DNA of 62,973 nucleotides. Origin: an uncultured Lachnospiraceae bacterium. GTDB taxonomy: Bacteria; Bacillota; Clostridia; Lachnospirales; Lachnospiraceae. The notes beneath the pieces are model-generated. The model saw nothing but the letters and a program-made list of their open reading frames with translations, was not told where the DNA came from and made no database searches. Below are positions 30,475-38,280 of this stretch, one piece after another; position 1 is the stretch's first letter, and each line of letters starts with the position of its first letter. The position numbers were made by a program, and so were the translations under genes. Location: positions 1 to 62,973 of the forward strand of contig CADBIU010000004.1 of the NCBI GenBank assembly GCA_902794825.1. Direction: 5' to 3'.

Positions 30475-30569
30475 CTCTTATTGCTCCTGCCGGCTCGCAC
30501 TGTCAGCGCGATGATCTTCCTTTTTAGTATATCAGTATATATACCATGGTTTGTCTCAACATGCAAAAA

Positions 30570-30596
30570 ACTGCAGGAATTTTTCATTCCTGCAGT
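30570..30596 (-). terminator. Terminator after the WYL regulator gene
   Basis: ACTGCAGGAAT pairs with ATTCCTGCAGT around loop GAAAA, followed by TTTTTTG on the minus strand, 52 bases after the WYL stop. A strong intrinsic terminator. Confidence 0.85.
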
Positions 30597-30647
30597 CATA
30601 AAGTCCGCCTTTGTACCATGGGTAAGCGCCGGCTGTCCTTTGATGTA

Positions 30648-31631
30648 TTACCTTTCCGATGTCATGCCCGCAGCCTCTTTCGCTTTCCTGATGTACTCTT
30701 CGCGGACCCCTTGCGGCGATAGGATCCTCATCTTCGGACTGTATCTGAATACCCAGCTGTAAAAAGAGGGACTTACACTGACCGTTGCCTTGATATAAAA
30801 TCTGCCCTTTATGCTCCTGCGGATTCCCACAGTCTCTCCGAATCTCTCCCGGATCATATCCTCAAGTTCGTCATCGCACTCGAGAGTCACTTCCTTCAGC
30901 GCGCCGGTCTCCATACCAAACATGCCGTTTAACAGCCGGGATAGTTCTGATCCGGAGATATGCGGATCTCCCTTGAGCGGGAGCACCTTGGTCCGGGTCA
31001 TACGGTCAAGGCGGTAGACCTCGAATTTCCTGCCGCCCGCGCCGAATCCGCAGACATAGTAAAGATCGCCGCTGCTTCTGATCATAACCGGCGTCATGAC
31101 GATCCGCTCGCTTTCTCTTTCGCCGGACGCGGCTCCGCTGCCGGCAGGCTTGCGGTACATAAACTCGATCTTCCTGCCTCCGTAAACAGCTTCCGTGATC
31201 CTGTCGGTACTGTAATAAACCTGTTCGCTCACCTGCCCCGAATTGCTGCCGTAATAGAGATTCTTTTCAATCTTCTCCGCCTGGTGAATACTTAACAGGG
31301 AAAGCAGCTTGCCGATCAGTTTCCTCTTCTTCTCTCCCGATATCGATTTGTTGGGCGCAATGCCGTCCGCCAGAAGCTTGATCTCAGGGACTTCAAATAT
31401 GCGGCTTCCAACAAAATATGAGTTGTAAAAGCTCTTGGAGACTATGACGTCGATCCCCTCCTCAATAAGGACCTCGATGTCATCCTTGACTGTCTTGCGG
31501 CTGGCGTTAGCATCTTCCCGTCTCAAAAAATCCACCAGATCATTTGTAGTCGCCTGGTGGTCCTCGTCGGTGTTATCCATAAGATAACGATACAGATGAA
31601 TAAGCCTCTGCTTGTTGCGGATCGCGCTCAT
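30648..31631 (-). CDS. WYL-domain transcriptional regulator
   Basis: The 327-residue protein has an N-terminal DeoR-like winged helix (residues about 5-80, with ASRKTVKDDIEVLIEEGIDV) and a central WYL domain (about 150-225, with VMIRSSGDLYYVCGFGAGGR and the FEVYRLDRM stretch). A C-terminal extension follows. WYL proteins sense ligands, often nucleic acid, and include regulators of phage defence and DNA damage genes. It has a consensus promoter, and palindromes upstream suggest autoregulation. It is transcribed divergently from the HTH/YhaO/YhaN-like unit and may control it. Confidence 0.9.
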   Translation of the reverse strand: MSAIRNKQRLIHLYRYLMDNTDEDHQATTNDLVDFLRREDANASRKTVKDDIEVLIEEGIDVIVSKSFYNSYFVGSRIFEVPEIKLLADGIAPNKSISGEKKRKLIGKLLSLLSIHQAEKIEKNLYYGSNSGQVSEQVYYSTDRITEAVYGGRKIEFMYRKPAGSGAASGERESERIVMTPVMIRSSGDLYYVCGFGAGGRKFEVYRLDRMTRTKVLPLKGDPHISGSELSRLLNGMFGMETGALKEVTLECDDELEDMIRERFGETVGIRRSIKGRFYIKATVSVSPSFYSWVFRYSPKMRILSPQGVREEYIRKAKEAAGMTSER

Positions 31632-31670
31632 CCGAGCCTCCTCTTATCACAATCACTCCGTTACAGAGGT

Positions 31671-31699
31671 ATTATACAATTCCGTGACATTTGTGTCAA
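31671..31699 (-). promoter_or_regulatory. Consensus promoter of the WYL regulator gene
   Basis: A perfect TTGACA (31694-31699) and a perfect TATAAT (31671-31676) are 17 bases apart on the minus strand. The inverted repeat TGACA-TTTG-TGTCA (31685-31698) overlaps the -35 box and spacer. Confidence 0.85.
31685..31698. promoter_or_regulatory. Palindromic operator candidate overlapping the WYL -35 box
   Basis: TGACATTTGTGTCA is an inverted repeat with five-base arms and a four-base centre. Its overlap with the -35 element is the expected place for a repressor of this promoter. The binding protein is not known; the WYL regulator itself is the first candidate. Confidence 0.5.
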
Positions 31700-31710
31700 C
31701 GAACGTCCCA

Positions 31711-31729
31711 TTCAGTATCAAATACTGAA
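31711..31729. promoter_or_regulatory. Strong palindrome in the WYL/HTH divergent region
   Basis: TTCAGTATCAAATACTGAA has perfect eight-base arms around CAA. It lies about 50 bases upstream of the rightward -10 box and 12 bases upstream of the leftward -35 box. It could be an operator acting on both promoters. Confidence 0.55.
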
Positions 31730-31778
31730 ACATTTGTATCAAGCACTGCATATTGTTCCATTTAGAGCGCCGGCATGT

Positions 31779-31784
31779 TATAAT
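31779..31784 (+). promoter_or_regulatory. Extended -10 box for the HTH/YhaO/YhaN-like unit
   Basis: TGTTATAAT contains a perfect TATAAT with an upstream TG. No good -35 box stands 17 bases upstream (TTCCAT), as expected for a promoter needing an activator or relying on the extended -10. It lies 81 bases before the first gene. Confidence 0.5.
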
Positions 31785-31864
31785 ATATCGATTATGTTTG
31801 CTTTTTATTGATGAAGTATTTACAAGACTACTGTTTTTGATGATTCAGAAAGCCGCGCCTTTAT

Positions 31865-33595
31865 ATGGAAGACCTTTTGTTTTATTTGACCGGTAATATA
31901 AAAAAGAGCGGACTAACCGTCAATGAATTCTGCTCGCAGGTCGGGATCTCCCGGCAAAAGTTTTATCGCTTTGTTAAGGAACCTTTCAGGTTCACCAGCC
32001 AGAACATTAAGAAGATCAAGGAAGTCCTGCAAATGGATGAGGCGGAGGCTTCCCTCCTCGATGTCCGGCTCGGTCACGGAACGTCGCCCTCTTCTCACGC
32101 CGCTCCTTCCGATTACGAACAGCTGATATTCGACCTGTTCAGCCGTAAACCGTCCGATGACCGCTCTGTAAACAGGTTCAATATCGAATACATTGATGAC
32201 TCCGGCTCCGCCATGTTCTCGCCTGAGATCATTTCCTGTGTGCTGGCAGGGTTCGGCGTACAGCGGGAGAATGCTGATAAAGTTCTTTCTCAGGAACACG
32301 AATTTGCCATTACGATCTATAACTGCACTATTATGGCAGATTCCTTCTCTCATCGCGAATACAAGTTCTCAAAGAGTATCCTGACCATAGCCCGCATAGT
32401 CAGACTCCTGGAGAGTATCCTCAGTTCCTCCCGCGGCGTCAGGATCCGTGTGCGTCACTATCTGTCAGAGCGCAGTACTGAACTGATGTCGAACCATGAC
32501 ATAGGGGACAGCGAGGCGATGCGTTTTAATATCCGTCTCTTTTCAGATATACTGCCTCTGCTCTCAAGTGTGCTGGATTACCGCATCGATACGGCCGGGG
32601 TCACACGCCGTTTCTGGACAGACCACAGCGACCTCTGCCTGATCGAGCACAGGTATACCGACGGTGACAGGATGAACGGAAGCCGCACCGAATATTTCGC
32701 AATGGTGTTCTCCGGCACCGGGGAATGCAGCGTCTGCAGGCTCGGCTCAGAAGAGGCGGCCAATACCTTCCGGTTTCTGTCCATCGACACCCGGGATAAG
32801 ATCAGTATGCCTTCAGGGCATATCATCCCCGCCAACCCCAACCAGTCTTACTTCGAACTGGACAAAAAATATAAGAGCGCCTTGATCCACCCTGATCTGT
32901 GTTTTGACGATATTCCTAAGGATATGTGGCTGGCGCTTTATGAAGCCGTCAAAGGCCGGGAGGACATCGCGTTCTTTGAGTCCAACTTCCGAAGCCTCAT
33001 CGATCCCTATGATCAGTATGCGTTTCTGGATTTCGACGCCCTTGTCCATCTCGCTGTCGCTATCCTGGACCAGCGTTCCAAAGCGGGCAGCGACATGGGA
33101 AAGATCGTGGTCTGCCATACGGAGGGACTGCATAACCTTGTACGGACCGGTATAATCACGGATCTTATTACTGAAGAGATCGATTACACAGGCAAGAACC
33201 TGGTACAGGCTCCGCTCCGTTTTCCTGCTCCTATGGTCGCGGATCTTCTCAGAATGATAAAAGGGAGTATCCTAAGGCGCATGAGTTCGGTTCTGACAGA
33301 TCCCGCGCAGTATGACTGGACCAATTACTTTATTCTGAAGCCGCAGGTCCCTTACCCGGAAGTATCCTATGTCATCAACAGGGAGTACGGCGTTTTTCCG
33401 ATCTACAGTAAGAGCAGACACAAAAACATGCTTACAAACGCCTATCAGAATCCGGCAGTAGGAACTCTCTTTTATGACCATATCGTCAATAGAATCATCG
33501 GCAGGCATCGCACAGGAATAGAATCCGAGATTCTCAGCGACGAGCATTCCATCGCTTTTCTTGACAAACTGATCGCGGAAGCGGAGAAAGAATAA
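31865..33595 (+). CDS. HTH-containing protein of unknown family, first gene of the YhaO/YhaN-like unit
   Basis: A 576-residue protein of no family I recognise. Residues about 15-55 form an XRE-like helix-turn-helix (SGLTVNEFCSQVGISRQKFY, then TSQNIKKIKEVLQMD). The remaining 500 residues look globular and soluble, with a hydrophobic core around 160-200 and mixed alpha/beta content. No catalytic motif is evident. Its stop is two bases from the start of the nuclease gene, so translation is probably coupled. It could be a sensor-regulator for the pair that follows. The start has no strong Shine-Dalgarno. Confidence 0.75.
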   Translation: MEDLLFYLTGNIKKSGLTVNEFCSQVGISRQKFYRFVKEPFRFTSQNIKKIKEVLQMDEAEASLLDVRLGHGTSPSSHAAPSDYEQLIFDLFSRKPSDDRSVNRFNIEYIDDSGSAMFSPEIISCVLAGFGVQRENADKVLSQEHEFAITIYNCTIMADSFSHREYKFSKSILTIARIVRLLESILSSSRGVRIRVRHYLSERSTELMSNHDIGDSEAMRFNIRLFSDILPLLSSVLDYRIDTAGVTRRFWTDHSDLCLIEHRYTDGDRMNGSRTEYFAMVFSGTGECSVCRLGSEEAANTFRFLSIDTRDKISMPSGHIIPANPNQSYFELDKKYKSALIHPDLCFDDIPKDMWLALYEAVKGREDIAFFESNFRSLIDPYDQYAFLDFDALVHLAVAILDQRSKAGSDMGKIVVCHTEGLHNLVRTGIITDLITEEIDYTGKNLVQAPLRFPAPMVADLLRMIKGSILRRMSSVLTDPAQYDWTNYFILKPQVPYPEVSYVINREYGVFPIYSKSRHKNMLTNAYQNPAVGTLFYDHIVNRIIGRHRTGIESEILSDEHSIAFLDKLIAEAEKE

Positions 33596-33597
33596 CA

Positions 33598-34701
33598 ATG
33601 AAGATCATTCATTGCAGCGATCTGCATCTGGATGCGGATCTGAGGACAAAATATGACGCGGCCTCGGCTGCGGAGAGAAGGGCAGAGCTGCTGGATACAT
33701 TCCGGCGGCTCTGCCGTTATGCGAGAGAGGAAGCTGTCAGCGCTGTCCTGATCTGCGGAGACCTTTTTGACACCGCATCGCCCTCTTCCTCCGCCGTCAG
33801 AACCGTAGAGGACCTGATCATCGCAAACAGTGATCTCCTCTTTTTCTATCTGCGGGGCAACCATGACGAGAGACCGGCGCTGTTCAGGACCCGGCGGGGG
33901 CCGGAGAATCTGTGCCTGTTCGGCGATGACTGGACAACCTGGGAACTTTCTGAAGACCGGGATCAGGGGCGCCGCATATGCATAACCGGCAGAGAGCCTT
34001 CAAATGCAGTCCTTACTTCACCCGAGCTTGATCCCTCCTGCATCAACATAGTGATGCTGCACGGACAGGTCCGGGAGGGCTATACTGCCCCGGATCCCGA
34101 GTCTGTTCCCCTGAGCGCCCTGCGGGGATGCGGGATCGACTATCTGGCGCTGGGACATCTCCACCACTACCGCTCTTTTGCGCTGGATGAGAGAGGAACT
34201 GCGGCATATTGCGGCACGCTGGAGGGCAGGGGCTTCGACGAGTGTGGAAACTGCGGCTTCATTCTCCTTGAGATCGATGAGGCGCAATCTCACATAACCC
34301 CCCGCTTTATCCCCTTCGCGTCCCGAAGGATCTACAGCGTGGAGTGTCCGGTGACCGGATGCGCCTCCGACACCGAGGTCTATGAGCGGATCTCCCGGGT
34401 CCTCTCCGCGTCGCCCGCTTCTGACGCGGATCTCGTGCGCCTTGCGCTGACCGGGGAGCTGGAATACGGCTGCAGCCCCGATCCCGCCCTGATCCAAAGG
34501 GAATGGGAAGGGCGCTATCACTATTTTGAATACAGAAACTATGCCCGGCCGGTAGTCCACAGCGAGGATTTTCTGTGCGACGCCACCCTCAAGGGTGAAT
34601 TTGTGCGCGCAGTGAGCGCCGCCGACGGGCTCGATGACGCAGAGCGGACGATGATCCTGCGCTGCGGCCTGAGGGCGCTCTCGGGCGAATCACTTTTCTG
34701 A
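33598..34701 (+). CDS. SbcD/YhaO-like DNA repair exonuclease (metallophosphoesterase)
   Basis: A 367-residue Mre11/SbcD-type phosphoesterase. All metal-site motifs are present in order: SDLHLD (residues 7-12), CGDLFD (near 58-63), GNHDE (near 87-91), a His in MLHGQ, and GHLHHY. The C-terminal capping region is variable. Homologues cut DNA ends as partners of SMC-like ATPases. It sits between the HTH protein gene (two-base gap) and a YhaN-like ATPase gene (23-base gap), the order expected for a nuclease-ATPase complex. Confidence 0.92.
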   Translation: MKIIHCSDLHLDADLRTKYDAASAAERRAELLDTFRRLCRYAREEAVSAVLICGDLFDTASPSSSAVRTVEDLIIANSDLLFFYLRGNHDERPALFRTRRGPENLCLFGDDWTTWELSEDRDQGRRICITGREPSNAVLTSPELDPSCINIVMLHGQVREGYTAPDPESVPLSALRGCGIDYLALGHLHHYRSFALDERGTAAYCGTLEGRGFDECGNCGFILLEIDEAQSHITPRFIPFASRRIYSVECPVTGCASDTEVYERISRVLSASPASDADLVRLALTGELEYGCSPDPALIQREWEGRYHYFEYRNYARPVVHSEDFLCDATLKGEFVRAVSAADGLDDAERTMILRCGLRALSGESLF

Positions 34702-34724
34702 AAGGCTGCAAGGAGTAAACGCAA

Positions 34725-36635
34725 ATGAAACTGATTTCCTGCCATATCGAGAATTTCGGCAAATTAAAGGATCTTACATATTACTTTGAGGATGACCTCA
34801 ATGTCCTTTTTGCCGAAAACGGCTGGGGAAAATCCACATTTGCGGCCTTCCTCAGGGTGATGTTCTATGGATTTGACGGCGAGAACCGCAGAAATGAGGA
34901 CGGGAACGAGCGCCTTCGCTACCGTCCCTGGGGCGGCGGCGTTTACGGGGGATCCGTGACATGGTCAAACGGCTCGAAGACCTACCGGATGCTCCGCACC
35001 TTCGGTGCGAGAAAAAAAGACGACATATTCAGCCTCTTTGACAGCGAAACGGGCCTTCCCAGCGGCGACTACACCGAGCGCACGGGGGAAGAGCTCTTCG
35101 GGATCGATAAGGATTCCTTCTGCCGCACGGTCTTCTGGTCCCAGAGCGACCACGAGACGTCGGCGACCACCTCGATCCAGGCCAAAATAGGAGATCTCTC
35201 CGCGCAGCAGGACGACCTTCCGGCCTATGACGCCGCCGTAAAGCGCCTGCGCAAGGAGATGGACCGCCTTCGCCCGGACCGCGCCAGCGGACTGATCAGA
35301 AAGAAAGAGGAGCGGCTCGCCGTTCTTGAATCGGACGCGGCGCGGCTGCCGGCCCTGACGGCGCAGCTGGAAGAGCACAGCGCCCGGGAGCCGGAACTCA
35401 CGGCGCAGCTGGAGGATATCCGCCTGCAGAAGCAGCAGTATGCGCTGTCCGTTCCCGAAGATCCCGGGGAGGCGGCTGCCCGTATGCGCCGTCAGGCCTC
35501 CGAAAAGAAGCTGGAGGCGGTCCGGCATAGGATCCGGGCCTCCGAACAGAGGCTGGACGCGCTCAGTAAAGACCGCCGCAGGACAATGCTGCGGGGACAG
35601 AAGGAGCGGGAACAGTACCTTGAGATCCGCAGGGAACTGCGCCGGGAGATCGCGGACACGGTCCGCCTGCAGAAAAAGCAGCGCTCCCTTGAGCGCGCGG
35701 CCTCCGCAGCGGGCCTTCTGGTCTCCCTTTTCCTCTTTGTGCTGTATTTTACAGGCGCACTGCCTGCGCCGCTCCTCGCAATACCGGTCCTGGTCCTGAT
35801 CCTTAGCTGCGCTGTATTATGGCTCAGCAGCGCTCCCGCTGACAGGGATCCTCAGACAGAAGAGATCCTGCGTCTGCGGAAGGAAGAGGAATGGTACAGT
35901 TCCACTCTCCATTCCCTGCAGGACAAGGTCCACCGGACAGACAGGCAGATCCGCGAAGAAAACCAGCGCTGTGAGAACCTCAGGAAGAAGCTTCATGAGA
36001 CGCAGGCCGCGCTTCCTGCGGAAAAGGTATCCGGCGGAGACGGCCGCCTTCCGGACGAGATCGCAAAGGTCCTCTCTGACTTCGATGTCAGGGAGGAGGA
36101 GTGCCGCACCCGCCTCAGGGACGTCCGCCTTCAGGAGGAGGAACTGCGCGCGTCGATCAGGGACTGCCGGGCCTCTCAGGAGAGCCTGCCGGCGCTCCGT
36201 GCCGAGATCGCAGCGCTGCGGGAGCAGTACGACGTCTGCGCAAAGACCCTCTGCTATCTCGAGGAGGCGAGAAACTCCTTTACCTCCCGGTATATGAACC
36301 CCTTCCTTCGCTCCTTCCGCCGCTACTACGGCATGCTCACAGGGCAGTCCGCCGAGTCCATTCAGACTGACGCCGATTTCTCCATCGCGGTCATGGACGG
36401 AGGGCAGCCCAGAGACCCCTCCCTCATGAGCGAGGGCACACAGGATCTGATCAGCTTCTGCCGGCGCATGGCCATGATCGACGCCATGTACCCGGGCGAA
36501 AAGCCCTTCCTGGTCCTGGACGATCCCTTCTCCAATCTGGACGATGAGCGCTTAAAAGGAGGCCTGCGCTTCCTGCACAGTGCCTCCCTTGAATATCAGA
36601 TCATTTATCTCACCTGCCACAAGAGCAGGTTCTGA
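34725..36635 (+). CDS. SbcC/YhaN-like ATPase with a membrane hairpin
   Basis: A 636-residue SMC-like ATPase. Walker A is AENGWGKST (residues 30-38; the first Gly of the motif is Ala), signature-like MSEGTQDLISFC lies near 568, and Walker B FLVLDDPFSNLDDE near 594-607. Two long charged coiled coils (about 165-320 and 375-520) flank two transmembrane helices at about 325-367, where SbcC and Rad50 would have a zinc hook; no CxxC hook is seen. B. subtilis YhaN has a comparable plan but is much longer. AAGGAG precedes the ATG. It probably works with the upstream nuclease at the membrane. Confidence 0.88.
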   Translation: MKLISCHIENFGKLKDLTYYFEDDLNVLFAENGWGKSTFAAFLRVMFYGFDGENRRNEDGNERLRYRPWGGGVYGGSVTWSNGSKTYRMLRTFGARKKDDIFSLFDSETGLPSGDYTERTGEELFGIDKDSFCRTVFWSQSDHETSATTSIQAKIGDLSAQQDDLPAYDAAVKRLRKEMDRLRPDRASGLIRKKEERLAVLESDAARLPALTAQLEEHSAREPELTAQLEDIRLQKQQYALSVPEDPGEAAARMRRQASEKKLEAVRHRIRASEQRLDALSKDRRRTMLRGQKEREQYLEIRRELRREIADTVRLQKKQRSLERAASAAGLLVSLFLFVLYFTGALPAPLLAIPVLVLILSCAVLWLSSAPADRDPQTEEILRLRKEEEWYSSTLHSLQDKVHRTDRQIREENQRCENLRKKLHETQAALPAEKVSGGDGRLPDEIAKVLSDFDVREEECRTRLRDVRLQEEELRASIRDCRASQESLPALRAEIAALREQYDVCAKTLCYLEEARNSFTSRYMNPFLRSFRRYYGMLTGQSAESIQTDADFSIAVMDGGQPRDPSLMSEGTQDLISFCRRMAMIDAMYPGEKPFLVLDDPFSNLDDERLKGGLRFLHSASLEYQIIYLTCHKSRF

Positions 36636-36650
36636 GCCCGGCGCCTGCTG

Positions 36651-37208
36651 TCACCCTTTTCGGTCTGACAGCACCGCCAGATAGGCCAGGATCCCGGCCA
36701 CCGTCTTGGCGTCCCGGATCTCCCCGGCAAATATCCTTCTTTTGAGTTCTTCCACAGGGATCGCCTCCAGGCCGATCTCCTCCGCATCATCCAGATTCTG
36801 GTCTCCGCTCTTCACCAGATCCTCCGCCAGATAGATCTCCACCTTTTCATCGCACCAGGCGATCGCCGTATCCAGACGCACCAGGCGGCTGGTCTTCCCG
36901 CAGCGGTATCCTGTCTCCTCCTCCAGCTCTCTGGAAGCCGTAATGGCAAAGTCCGGGTCCTCCGCATCAAAGGCCCCTGCGGGGATCTCCGTCGTCTCCC
37001 TGTTCACTGCGGGCCTGTACTGATGGATCAGCAGGATCCTGCCGTCGGGCAGGACCGGAACAACGCATGCGCCGCCTCCGCGCTTGTGGTGCACGAAATC
37101 CCATTTCTCGATCTTTCCGTCCGGCAGTTCCATATCATCCCTGTAAAACTCCAGGGCCTTTCCGGGCGCCGCCAGCTCTCTGCCAAGTCTCTTTAATTTA
37201 TACTCCAT
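36651..37208 (-). CDS. Nudix ADP-ribose/ADP-sugar pyrophosphatase
   Basis: A 185-residue Nudix protein of the NudF type: LLIHQYRPAVNRETTEIPAG, then a Nudix box with ASRELEEETGY near residues 90-115, and a C-terminal ELKRRIFAGEIRDAKTVAGI segment typical of ADP-ribose pyrophosphatases. It hydrolyses ADP-ribose or similar to AMP plus sugar phosphate. ATG at 37208 follows GGGAGGTGATC. It is the last gene after hypE (34-base gap), so it belongs to the hydrogenase transcript; a functional link is not evident. It is convergent with the YhaN-like gene. Confidence 0.9.
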   Translation of the reverse strand: MEYKLKRLGRELAAPGKALEFYRDDMELPDGKIEKWDFVHHKRGGGACVVPVLPDGRILLIHQYRPAVNRETTEIPAGAFDAEDPDFAITASRELEEETGYRCGKTSRLVRLDTAIAWCDEKVEIYLAEDLVKSGDQNLDDAEEIGLEAIPVEELKRRIFAGEIRDAKTVAGILAYLAVLSDRKG

Positions 37209-37242
37209 GATCACCTCCCGGGCTGTCAGCAGGATCCCCTTT

Positions 37243-38253
37243 TCAGCAGATCCTCGGAAGCCCCTCGCCCTGCAGAACTGTGAGCCTTCTGACTCCGCCG
37301 ATCTGCGTCCGCATCAGCAGTTCTCCGGCCTCAGTGCCCTCTCCGGCACCTGCCACCTTCCCGATCACAGCGGCGCCACTGCCGTAACGGGCATTTTTCA
37401 TGATCTCCAGCGCCTCAGCGGCCTGTTCCCGCGGGACGACCGCAACAAGCTTCCCCTCATTTCCCATATACAGGGGATCCAGTCCCAACAGTCCGCAGAA
37501 GTCCCTGACTCTGGCGGATACCGGAACCGCGTCTTCCTCGATGATAAAACACTTTCCGGAGGCCTCCGCAAGCTCCTTGAGCACTGTTCCCAGGCCTCCC
37601 CGCGTCACGTCGCGCAGCGTGCGGACCCTGATCCCGCCATCGAGAAGGCCCTTTACGATCTCCCCCAGGGGCGCGCAGTCGCTCTCGATATCCGACTCGA
37701 TCTGCAGGCGCTCTCCCAGGATCGCCGCGTGATGGTCTCCCATGGTCCCGGATACAAGCACAGCGTCGCCTTCCCCGGCATTCCCCGCGGAAATATCGAG
37801 TCCATCCGGCACAGATCCCACCCCTGTTGTATTGATGATGAGACCGCCGTTTCCCTCAATGACCTTTGTGTCTCCGGCGATGATCTGCACACCCGCCTCA
37901 GCGGCTGTTTCGGCGAGGCTCCTCACGATCCTCCGCAGAAGTTCGATCTCCAGCCCTTCCTCCAGGATAAACCCGCAGGTCAGGTATCTGGGCACAGCGC
38001 CTCTCATCAGGAGGTCATTGACCGTTCCGCACACGCAGAGCCGTCCGATATCCCCGCCGCGAAAGACCAGCGGCGTGACTACAAAGCTGTCCGTCGTCAC
38101 CGCGATCCGCCCGCTGCCGGACACCACCGCGCTGTCCTCCATCTGCCCCAGCACCTCATTCCTGAAGGCCGGCGCGAAGATCTCTCCGATCAGTTCTCCC
38201 GTGGCCTGTCCGCCGCTCCCGTGTTCCATTGTGATCCTTACAGTCTCCGGCAT
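37243..38253 (-). CDS. hypE: Hydrogenase maturation factor HypE
   Basis: HypE dehydrates the carbamoyl group delivered by HypF to a thiocyanate, the source of the CN ligands of the [NiFe] site. The 336-residue protein has an AIR-synthase fold with RITMEHGSGGQATGELIGEI at the start and ends in the diagnostic PRIC, whose last Cys carries the carbamoyl group. AAGGAAG precedes the ATG. It follows hypD by 27 bases. Confidence 0.97.
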   Translation of the reverse strand: MPETVRITMEHGSGGQATGELIGEIFAPAFRNEVLGQMEDSAVVSGSGRIAVTTDSFVVTPLVFRGGDIGRLCVCGTVNDLLMRGAVPRYLTCGFILEEGLEIELLRRIVRSLAETAAEAGVQIIAGDTKVIEGNGGLIINTTGVGSVPDGLDISAGNAGEGDAVLVSGTMGDHHAAILGERLQIESDIESDCAPLGEIVKGLLDGGIRVRTLRDVTRGGLGTVLKELAEASGKCFIIEEDAVPVSARVRDFCGLLGLDPLYMGNEGKLVAVVPREQAAEALEIMKNARYGSGAAVIGKVAGAGEGTEAGELLMRTQIGGVRRLTVLQGEGLPRIC

Positions 38254-38280
38254 TCGTCTTCCTTCCCGTTTCCGCGCTGT

